From assembly GCA_008638375.1 (NCBI GenBank), contig CM018051.1:32957740-33021739 (forward strand): a stretch of DNA of 64,000 bases, read 5' to 3'. The position numbers were made by a program, and so were the translations under genes. The stretch comes from Nyssa sinensis. Its lineage: Eukaryota; Streptophyta; Magnoliopsida; Cornales; Nyssaceae. Below are positions 56,111-64,000 of the stretch, piece by piece. The notes under the pieces are model-generated. The model was not told where the DNA came from and did not search any database. It was given only the letters and a program-made list of their open reading frames with translations. The stretch's first letter is position 1. Each line of letters begins with the position of its first letter.

Positions 56111-57620
56111 GATACATAGGATATGTCAAATTCTCCCAGTTCTATTAACCATTTGACTAATCATCCGAAAACTTCAGGTTTTGGTTGGACTGATTTTAAA
56201 GGATAGGATGTAGGGATTATGATAAGATGGGCTTGAAAGTATAGTCTAAGCTTTCGAGTAGGTATCACCAAGGCTAAGGCCAGTTTTTCAATTTTGGAGT
56301 ACCCTATCTCGGTGTCCAGAAGTGCCTTGCTGACGTAAAAGATAGGCTTCTAAGTTCCTTTGTCTTCCCTAGCTAGCATAGAGCTGATGGCACTTTTTGA
56401 CACAGCTAAGCACATGAGTAGTTTTTCCCTAGAACTAATTTTGAAAGTAGTTCGGGGGATGCTAGGTATTACTTGAGTTGTTGGAAGTCTTCTTCACATT
56501 CAGAGGTTCATTGTAGGGCCTTACTCCCCCTCAAGGCTTTAAAAAATGGGAGGCACCGATCCGTAGATTTAGAGATAAACCTATTCAGTATTGTTTTCCT
56601 TCCATTCAACCCTTGGATATATTTCTTAGTTTTAGGTAATTTTCTAGTTCAATCAGAGCTTTGATCTATGAGGGATCTGCCTTAATTCCTCTTTAGGAAA
56701 CTGAAAAACCAAAGAATTTTCCTTCTGTAATCCCGAAGGTACATTTTAATGGGTTAAGTTTCATTCTGTGTTTATTCAAGATGTCGAACGTTTGGCTCAA
56801 GTGTTGGATATGGTCACCCTTTCGAACACTTTTGACAAGCATATCATTGATGTAGACTTCCATCGTATCTCCAATTTGGGGCCCAAACATTCTGTTTACA
56901 AACCTCTAGTACGTAGCACCAGCGTTTTTCAAACCGAACGGCATCACTCTATAACAATAGAAACCTCATTTTGATATGAAGGCTATTTTTTCCTGGTCTG
57001 GATAATACATTTGAATTTGATTGTATCCAGAGTAAGCATCTATGAAATTCATGAGTTTATGACTTTTCGTGGCATCGACAAGTTGATCAATCTTGGGAAG
57101 AGGAAAATTATCTTGAGGACAAACTTTATTTGGGTCGGTATAGTTAACGCAGACCCTCCACTTGTCGTTCTTCTTTTTGCAAGAACTGTATTAGCAAGCA
57201 ATTCTAAGTAGAACACTTATCTTATCATTCCAGCATTTAGCAACCTCTGGACCTCTTCATTGATGATTTTGGGGCATTCAAGGGCAAATGTTCTCCTTTT
57301 TTGTCTTACTGGGGGATGGTCTGGATCTGTCATCAACTTGTGAGAGATGAAATCAGGATATACTCCTTCTATATCTCTAGTTTCCCAAGCAAATACCTAA
57401 AGGTTGTCTTTTAAGAATTTAACAATATCCTTTTGCTCGGAAGAAGACAGGGCTAAGCCAATTTCTACTTACTTTCCCTCTCCTTCAGTGCTGATGAGTA
57501 CTTTGATGGGCTCCTCCATTGGTTTGACTACGCTGTCCCTTCCTTTAGGACTTAGCTTGTTAATCTCGGAAGGACATTCTTCTACCTCATGAAGGTTGGA
57601 AGATGAGAAACTCTCCCTTT
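56111..57620 (-). pseudogene. Tat reverse transcriptase
   Basis: Many frame changes. The best piece, 56890-56693, contains the active-site box as YIND (codon AAT at 56846-56848) instead of Y(V/I)DD, followed by MLVKSVRKGDH, the LNPLKCTFGI motif and KFFGF. Traces of the upstream RT region, including the usual CVDYTDLNKACPKD-like part, lie near 57.1-57.2 kb. The Asn replaces a metal-binding Asp, so no polymerase activity is expected. Confidence 0.85.
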
Positions 57621-57639
57621 CATGAGGGTACTATAATTT

Positions 57640-58218
57640 CTATTTAGAGGGCTTTTCTTTTAGTGCGAGGACATGATATTCCCGGGCAGTGGGCTGACAG
57701 CCCTTGATAGTGAGAACTTTGTTCTTATCGACATATTTCAAGCATTGATGGAGGATTGAAGTAACTATTCTCATCTGGTGGATCCAAGGCCTCCCAATAA
57801 TGACATTATAGGGAGATTTAGTGTCTAGGACCATGTATTCAGAGATAAGTGTCTTCTGTCCGTCCCCCTCTCCTATCGTGGTTAGTAGATCAATTCTGCC
57901 TATTAGGATGCTGAGATTCCCATCAAATCTTGCCATAACAATAGCGGTAGCCCTGATGTCATTGGAGTTGAGCTTCATATGTTTGAAGGGTTCGTAGAAC
58001 AATACGTTGGTAGAACTTCTAGTATCCACGAGAACCCTTCTAATATCAAAATTAGTGATTTTGACATTACTGTAGGGATAATGTATCTCGATGAGGCCCA
58101 ATTCAGATAAATGGATCTGCAGTTTTGACTTCATCTTTTTCTCAATGGTCGAGATTTGGATGATACCAGGTTCTGCCCTTACCTTTCGAGCATATCTTTT
58201 CTTGGCTCGGTTTGACAT
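57640..58218 (-). pseudogene. Tat aspartic protease region
   Basis: A 192-codon open frame with VLVDTRSSTNVLF at about residues 61-73, where active proteases have DTGSS; Gly is Arg, which should disable the active site. The second landmark YNVIIGRPWIHQM, typical of gypsy Tat proteases, is intact. No stops occur within this stretch, the longest open piece of this element. It would process the gag-pol precursor. Confidence 0.85.
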
Positions 58219-58249
58219 TCATGTCATCGTATTGCCAACGTGAAGCACA

Positions 58250-59992
58250 AAGATAACCTGATTATTTTGGCATTACTGATCATTCTGAATTTCCTTCTAT
58301 TCAAGCCTTTTCTCTTGCCTTCTTTAAGGTGGTCTTTCGTCACAAGGATTCTGCCTCCCGTGCTAGCGAACAAACTCTCTTAGTCATCCTCTCTTAATGA
58401 GATGCTCTATTTCTTGCTTTAGAGCCCTGCATTCCTCAGTTGTGTGTCCCTGCTTTTTATGGAAATTATAATATTTGTTCTGATTTCTTGAGTCGGGGAG
58501 GCTTTTTAGTGGCTCTGGCAACCTCAATTTTTCATGAGTCTGGATCTATTGGAGTATGTGGGTAAGAGAAACATTTAGAGGGGTGTAAGTCCCATACCTC
58601 CCAAGTTAGAGTTGTTCTGGGCTCTAGGTGTTGTTCTCTTGTCGGGACTCCTGATCCTCTTCTAGTTAGTGTTGTTATCCCTTTTTTGAACTTGTTCATC
58701 CTTCTAGGCTGGTTCTTTTGCTTTTTGGAAGAAGGTTTTTCTATCTTCAAGATTAATATACTTTTGTACCCTTTCCATGAGTATTGTTATATCAATAAGA
58801 GTATTCTTGGTCATGGAATCTTGGAAGCGTCTAGGCCCAAGGATTGAAGTAAGGGCGACCACTAGGAAATTTGCGTTGCAATCGGTTATCTCCATAAGCT
58901 CGGTGTTAAAATGAGCTTTGTACTCCTGAAGTAATTCTCCCGTTTGCTTACTTTACAGTTAGCAAGAATTCTGGTTCTTTTCTCAACTTCCTGCTTGTTA
59001 AAAATTGGTTAAGAAATAGCTTACTGATATCATAAAAATTGTTGATCGATTTTTTGTGAAGGTTATGGAACCACTTAAGGGCGGTATCGTTGAGGCTCGT
59101 CATGAAAGTTCGACATATGAGGCATCGGTAGCTCTATGGAGAGCCATTGTGTGTTGATAGTGAGATAAGTGGTCCCTAGGGTCCTCAAACCCATCGTAGA
59201 GGGTGAATTTTGGGACAACGAACTTCTTAGGTCACTCTTCTATCATTATGTCAGAGAAAAATGGCGTGGAGAACCTACCGAGCAATTTACTTAACTTGTC
59301 TTGATCTGAAAGGGCACGAAACCCTATGGTTGAGATCGTTTGATCCTAGGAGTTTGTTATCTCCTCTACCCTCTGAGAGGCTTTGGGTAGAACTCGTTGT
59401 GCGATCAGTACCCGTTGTTGATCTTGTCTTATGCCTCTAGATCCTGAACTCAGGGAAGAAATTTGTCCAGTGTTAGTAGGAGGATGCTGCTCTCCCAAGA
59501 CTGGGTGAACTAGAATCTCGGGAAGTTGGAATTCCTGTGGCGCTGGATTGGCTCCAGAAGCCATTAGAGTTGGTATCCTCGTTCTACTCTAATAATGGAT
59601 AACAGGATGAAATGTGACCATTCCTCTCCCCATAATTGTTGACGTCTAGGGATCAGCCCCCATATGAGCGGTACTGTGGGGGTGTACTGGTTTTATGTTA
59701 GGCAACTCCTCATTGGGAGATCCTCCACTTGTGGTGGTGGCAGGAGGCTAAGGTCCTCCCTAGACAACATTAGTAGGAAGAAAAGGAGGATGAAGGTTAC
59801 TCTATTGGTTCTGAGCCAGTGAAGCCAGAGCTTGTGACATGGCAGTGAGTTGTTCCTACATCTTATCAGACTACCATTAAATCTGATCAAGCTGTTGTTG
59901 CAAACGAATGGGTGTTTGTCCCCTTCCTCTTTGAGTAGGAGGCTGATTCTGAGGGTTTTAGGGGTTTTTCTAGGACGAAGGCTAGAAGCCAT
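58250..59992 (-). pseudogene. Tat gag
   Basis: Probable start ATG 59992-59990, about 70 bp inside the PBS, followed by a basic MASSLRPRK opening. Later pieces are MASGANPAPQEF (59564 leftwards) and a gag core fragment (58895-58704). A KKQKNQPRR-type basic stretch near 58700 and a CCHC-poor region with TEECRALKQEIEHLIKRG-like wording on the minus strand near 58.39-58.44 kb follow. Stops and frameshifts are frequent. The relation of the 59992 and 59564 starts is uncertain. Confidence 0.75.
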
Positions 59993-60059
59993 TGTCTTTT
60001 GGAAGAAAAAGATAAAAGATTTGTTGTTTTGATGAAAATAGAGCAAGAACGATTGTCGT

Positions 60060-60076
60060 TTCCACAGACGGTGCCA
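60060..60076 (-). other. primer binding site of Tat element
   Basis: On the minus strand it reads TGGCACCGTCTGTGGAA, one base from the TGGCGCCGTCTGTGGGA pattern seen in Tat elements, and lies 3 bp from the LTR. I do not assign the tRNA. Confidence 0.8.
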
Positions 60077-60079
60077 AAC

Positions 60080-60540
60080 TGATGCTACTCCTTTTTTATT
60101 AGAAGGGCCTCCCATCCTTCGCTACCTATCAAGAACTTAAGATTAGAGGGTTACCGAGAAGGCTCCGGTGGTAACCCCTCTAATGATAAAGTCAGTAAAT
60201 AAAAAGAAATTGTAATTTAAAAAAATAATTAAACATTAATTGATAGCATATCTTATGACCTTATTTATAAGTTATAGATCTTCTAAGCTGAGTAGGATTA
60301 AAAGCCATAAAAGTAGGGATTTGAAGATATCCGAAGATAGTAGTTGCCATATTGAACTTGGTTTCCTTATTCTGAGGTTGGTAGGATATGGAATGTGGTG
60401 CTATGTTATGAACCATATACCTCTGAACCTCCCGTGCTTGTTTGATCTGTATAAAACTATCCTTATTAATTTATATCCTGAAGGGCTCTATACATACACA
60501 TGTCATGCTTTGAATATATTTTTCACTTTATGGTATATTG
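60080..60540 (-). repeat. 5' LTR of Tat element (461 bp)
   Basis: Same length as the 3' LTR. The outer end reads TATTG where the partner has TATCA. It is followed by the duplication GTAGA (60541-60545), matching 28090-28094. Confidence 0.92.
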
Positions 60541-60545
60541 GTAGA

Positions 60546-61688
60546 ATTTCCTCCTAAGTCAAACAAAACACAACTCCAATACAAGTCATACAATTCAAGA
60601 AGCAGTTTTACATGTTAGTTTATAGTCATTTTTCCTTTCAGATGGTACAAATAGTGTAAATTACATTGAATTTTCAAGAGGCCTTTGACAAGTACACTGA
60701 CTTTCCTTGAGGTTTCTAAAATTATACTTGTTCTCCCTAATGGATTTCAACCAAGGGCATCTTAGTAATTTAAATGATAATAAGACATTATCTTTGTGGA
60801 TTAATATTTTATCTAGTGACAATACAAATAAGTCATTAAGTCAAAGAAGACTATTAACCAAGAAATGACAAAATCCATCAAACACAAAGACTCCACTCAA
60901 AAGTTTCAAAGTCGAAATCCAATTAAGTGGGATGCTCTCATGATGATCCAAGCAAATAGACATACTCAAGCTCAAGGAATCAAGACAAGTCAAGAGAAAA
61001 CATTTTATTTTCCTTATTTTAAGTTTTGAGTGATTTAAGTTTAGATTGATCATTAAACGTAATCTCTTAATATTTAAAATGATCAAGTAGAACCAATTCT
61101 AAAATAATTTTTCAAAACAACATATTGATATACTTCAAGTTTTGAAAGATCAAAGATTTTGAAAAATGAATAATATGAAAAGAAAAAAAAATGCAAGAAG
61201 GAATATACTGTCAAAATCAATCGACTAGTTCCAAGAACTAGTCGACTGAGTGACTGTTTCAAATAAACAGCCTACACTTACTGTTTAAACTAGCGACCAA
61301 TGGAATGATTCAAATTGACTGACTTTCAAAGGTAAAAATAGTGTACAATAGAACTAATCATTTATTGTTATATCTTTACAAGCTGTAACTTATGCATTTT
61401 TGTTCTTGACTTTAATTCTCTTTATTGAAAACCTAAATCTAAAAGTTCTATTCATCTTAAATACTTTAAGCTTACAATTGATCAATCTATAAAGAGTAAT
61501 CATTTATTGTACCAATCTACTCTTGAAGAGAATGCTTGTTAGTAAACAACTTTGTATTGCCTCATTGTGGTGAGATTTGTGGGTATGTGCTACATTTGTG
61601 AGGCAAAATGAGGTATTTTAATAGTTAAAGAGTTAGGAGCTTTCATTGTAAAATTTTGACCTCCATTTGTAAAGGAGATCAAGATAAT
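60546..61688. other. unassigned DNA between Tat element and CACTA end
   Basis: AT-rich, with no recognisable gene. It contains one perfect short hairpin at 61221-61245, listed separately. The small ORF at 61086-60841 has no domain. Confidence 0.5.
61221..61245. repeat. perfect 11-bp inverted repeat with 3-nt loop
   Basis: Arms TCGACTAGTTC and GAACTAGTCGA around CAA. It lies in otherwise featureless DNA. Confidence 0.9.
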
Positions 61689-61704
61689 CACTACAGGAAA
61701 AGCC
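61689..61704. other. CACTA transposon terminal inverted repeat
   Basis: Reads CACTACAGGAAAAGCC, the CACTACA-G/A-AAAA signature of En/Spm ends. The transposase fragments lie inside (right) and point toward it, so this is the element's 3' end. The preceding AAT could be the 3-bp target duplication; the other end is not in the window. Confidence 0.8.
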
Positions 61705-62641
61705 ACTAGACAAAAATGAAGGTGATAATCTGCGTTCCATTTTTCCATTAAACAGATACTTCTATCGATTTCGCCAGCCATGTGATGGCGGTAGAAAATA
61801 ACGATGGCACATGTAACATATCTTCTTTCCATTGGACAAATGTAGGGAACATGCATCCTTATTTCAAACCCGGACATGCCAGATACCCCTTAATGCTCTA
61901 CCCAAACAAGTTCCCGTATGTTGGAAAGCCATTTATGGTCCACAATAACACTGTATGCAATTGAAATGTCGCATTCTTACAGACGTCGTATGCCTCCACT
62001 CCCACCTCCCACAATTCCTTTAACTCATCCACTAAAGGACGCAAGTACACATCAATTTCATTACCAGCAGACTTCAGCCCTAGAATAAGCTACGACATGA
62101 AGATAAATGGTTTTTTCATATATTTCCACGGTGGCAAGTTATATGGCACAAGCAACACTGGCCACATGCTATAGGCATTACTCATGTCACCAAACGGATT
62201 GAAACCGTCGCTAGTCAGCCCAAGTCGTAGGTTACACGCCTTATTTGCAAACCATTCATGATTTATGTCAAACTCAGCCCAAGTTTGAGAATTTGCCAGA
62301 TGCCTACATACATTTTCCTCAGCAACACGTTTCTCCTTATGCCACCGCATATCTTCTGCCGTCTTCTGAGACATATACAATCTTTGTAGTCTAGGTTTTA
62401 AGGAAAAATATCTCAGCACCTTGTGCGGAATTGTCTTGCTCTTTCCTTCATTCAGCTTGTACCTGGGTTCGTGGCACACCGTACACTCCTTACATTGTTC
62501 AGTCTCCTTCCAAAATAACATGCAATCATTTTTGCAAGCATGTATGGGAATATACCCAAGGCCTAAATCTCTTAATATTCTTTTCGCCTCGTAATATGAT
62601 TTCGGAAGGGTCTCCCCAGTAGGAAGCGCTGCTTTAATCAA
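61705..62641 (-). pseudogene. CACTA transposase, Tnp2-type domain (truncated and frameshifted)
   Basis: En/Spm-family TnpD-like transposase, which would excise and insert the element. From 62641: a segment with AKRILRDLGLGYIPIHACKN, cysteines CKECTVCHEPRY, then VLRYFSLKPRLQRLYMS, then the DGFNPFGDMS and WPVLLVPYNLPPW motifs that typify Tnp2. After TAG near 62090 the match continues in other frames (KSAGNEIDVYLRPL, then a KKICYM segment near 61.83 kb) almost to the TIR. The C-terminal half of the domain is absent, so the copy is an internal-deletion derivative. Confidence 0.92.
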
Positions 62642-62642
62642 T

Positions 62643-63184
62643 TCAATGGACCATATTAAATGATTTGTTACTCCATCGGTTGATGGTCTTAATATAAAGG
62701 AGTTTCACGAGAAAGTCCAGTTTCAAAAACTTATCACAACCCGGATATAACGGCTGCCTTGCTTCCCTCAACAAGGACTCAAATGCTTTCGATTGTCCTA
62801 TGTCACTCCTGTGACTACTCGCCCCAATTGTAGCCCCTTGCAAGTTTGCCAGCATTTGTGGCAAGTCTTCGTAACCAACCCCAACATTATCACTAAAGTC
62901 ATCATTGTCGTTTTCTTCTTCATCTTCAAATACCACTCGTACGTCACGGTGTTCCCCATGAAATTCCCAACACCTATACCTCTTGTCCATCCCGTGTTGG
63001 AATAGGTGCTTTTTGGCCTCATCTATGTGCATATAATCCCTATTATTGCACCTCCTACATACACATCTTGTCCTATTTCTCCCATCTGCAGATGCACAAG
63101 CAAACTCAATAAAATCTTTGATCCCCCTCACATACCCTAGCAAATGCATGCCCCTCAAGTCCATCCCAATCTTATCCATTTTCG
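62643..63184 (-). pseudogene. CACTA transposase-associated N-terminal domain
   Basis: Open from ATG 63179. It contains GVRGIKDFIEFA-like wording with CVCRRCNN and HLFQHGMDKRYRCWEFHGE, the transposase-associated domain that precedes Tnp2 in plant CACTA proteins. An acidic stretch follows (EDEEENDNDDFSD). The conserved ALYPGC-type motif appears as PLYPGCDKFLKL. A stop at 62643-62645 separates it from the Tnp2 part, which starts in another frame. The normal protein would be a single chain. Confidence 0.9.
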
Positions 63185-64000
63185 TCTACCGATACTCATT
63201 ATAAATATGAAACATGAATCCTATCACCTCCAACTTCTCTCTAAATGGTAAGGTGGTTCTATCCCATTTGTGAATGCACAATCTACATTGCAATCAGCAG
63301 CAAATCAAATGCTTGATTCCACTCGGACAAGATTTCGACAGCATCTCCCCATGGTTCTCCAAGTATACGAGATAGACGTTAGCACGCCTAAATATATACC
63401 CAGAGAACAATAGGAGACTGTGCTAAAATTTTGTCATAGTGGAATATTCAAACATGAGAAGCTATTAATTGCAATGTAGATTTATGCATTCCCGAACTGT
63501 CCTCTCTAGACAATTCAAGAATCGATTTTCATACACACGAGCCCAATCGCGAATAAATTTCACGACAAGATTCACATGTGATGAAAATAACTCCTGAATG
63601 GGGCTAAACTTACATGAATGCAATTATACATTAAGTTACATGATCATTTAGTTACAAACAGTACTCATCTCTTATTGCTCCTCATTCACAAAGGTCTAGA
63701 AGAGCTCCACTACATAAAGTTACGAAATCTTTGTTCCTAAGCAATATGGGAAAAAGGTAGATTTCCTCATTACTAAAAGCTTGCTGACAATATATAAATA
63801 GGCCCAATTATTATGTATAATGTGCCCTCACCAATTGGCTAAGATATTCACCACATGTAATTTACATTGTAGCGCATAGTGCTAACTTGTAGTTTATCTT
63901 AACCCCTAATCTCATTATGAGAAGGTTAATTATATCTAAAGTGCCAAAAAGAATGGAATAACAATTGAGGAATATTATGAGTACATACTAGGGTCCAATG
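63185..64000. other. no recognised feature; probably CACTA 5' region and flank
   Basis: No coding, no second TIR that I can support and no tandem repeats. It is upstream of the transposase start, so part of it is presumably the transposon's 5' region. Confidence 0.5.

Larger units (their letters stand above)
28095..60540 (-). mobile_element. Ty3/gypsy Tat-lineage element with an opposite-strand extra gene, swollen by nested insertions
   Basis: Left LTR 28095-28555 and right LTR 60080-60540 match, and the element is flanked by GTAGA at 28090-28094 and 60541-60545. Pol lies on the minus strand (gag near 59.9 kb, integrase near 54.4 kb), so the right LTR is the 5' LTR. Between integrase and the 3' LTR lies an extra gene on the plus strand, as known for Tat elements such as Grande and RIRE2. 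Nested insertions at 29004-33002 and 34157-52347 account for about 22 kb; without them the element is about 10.2 kb, normal for this lineage. Confidence 0.9.

Noticed and set aside
63415..63435. Possible second CACTA TIR (TTTTGTCATAGTG)
   Set aside because: Only 9 of 13 bases agree with the expected inverted end and the 3-bp flank does not match AAT.

Overview
This window is plant nuclear DNA from a large, AT-rich genome, probably a eudicot; I cannot name the species. The evidence is wall-to-wall plant-type LTR retrotransposons (Ty3/gypsy chromovirus, Tat and Athila lineages, plus Ty1/copia), their tRNA-complementary primer sites, long AT/TA microsatellites, and part of a CACTA (En/Spm) DNA transposon. 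I found no host protein gene, no functional rRNA or tRNA gene and no prokaryotic feature. Every protein-like stretch belongs to a mobile element, and almost all are disabled.

Layout, left to right. (1) 1-7893: minus-strand chromovirus (Tekay/Del-like) with its 3' end beyond the window. Integrase, RNase H, RT, protease and gag run right to left from 1 to 4455, then a PBS and a 3.07-kb 5' LTR. (2) 7894-9099: end of another giant LTR. (3) 9100-24142: plus-strand Ty1/copia element. Its 5' LTR is split by a 6.8-kb insertion (10270-17098, TSD ACGAA), itself a solo LTR that contains a second solo LTR (10665-14138, TSD CCTTT). (4) 24143-24802: minus-strand copia fragment. (5) 24808-26338: solo Athila-type LTR (TSD AGTAG). 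(6) 26344-28089: unassigned. (7) 28095-60540: a Tat-lineage element (TSD GTAGA, 461-bp LTRs), about 10 kb itself but swollen to 32 kb. It carries a 4-kb solo LTR (29004-33002) and another giant LTR (34157-52347). The latter is split by a second chromovirus (34377-48697, TSD GATGA), which holds an Athila derivative (42300-47885). (8) 60546-61688: unassigned. (9) 61689-about 63184 and onward: CACTA end with a truncated Tnp2-type transposase on the minus strand. (10) 63185-64000: nothing recognised.

How the parts relate. The nesting gives a relative history: Tat element, then giant LTR, then chromovirus, then Athila. By-eye LTR similarity agrees, with Tat LTRs most diverged and Athila least. The giant LTRs (3-4 kb) of at least two related groups share one internal architecture: microsatellites, a GC-rich patch, an antisense tRNA-like A/B-box block, an AT-rich patch, diverged subrepeats of about 140 bp, and in several a minisatellite near the 3' end. 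The Tat element carries an additional gene opposite to pol, with a recognisable G-box/TATA promoter and two small introns. The copia leader carries a cluster of short palindromes of one consensus. These three are the best candidates for something not explained by routine annotation.
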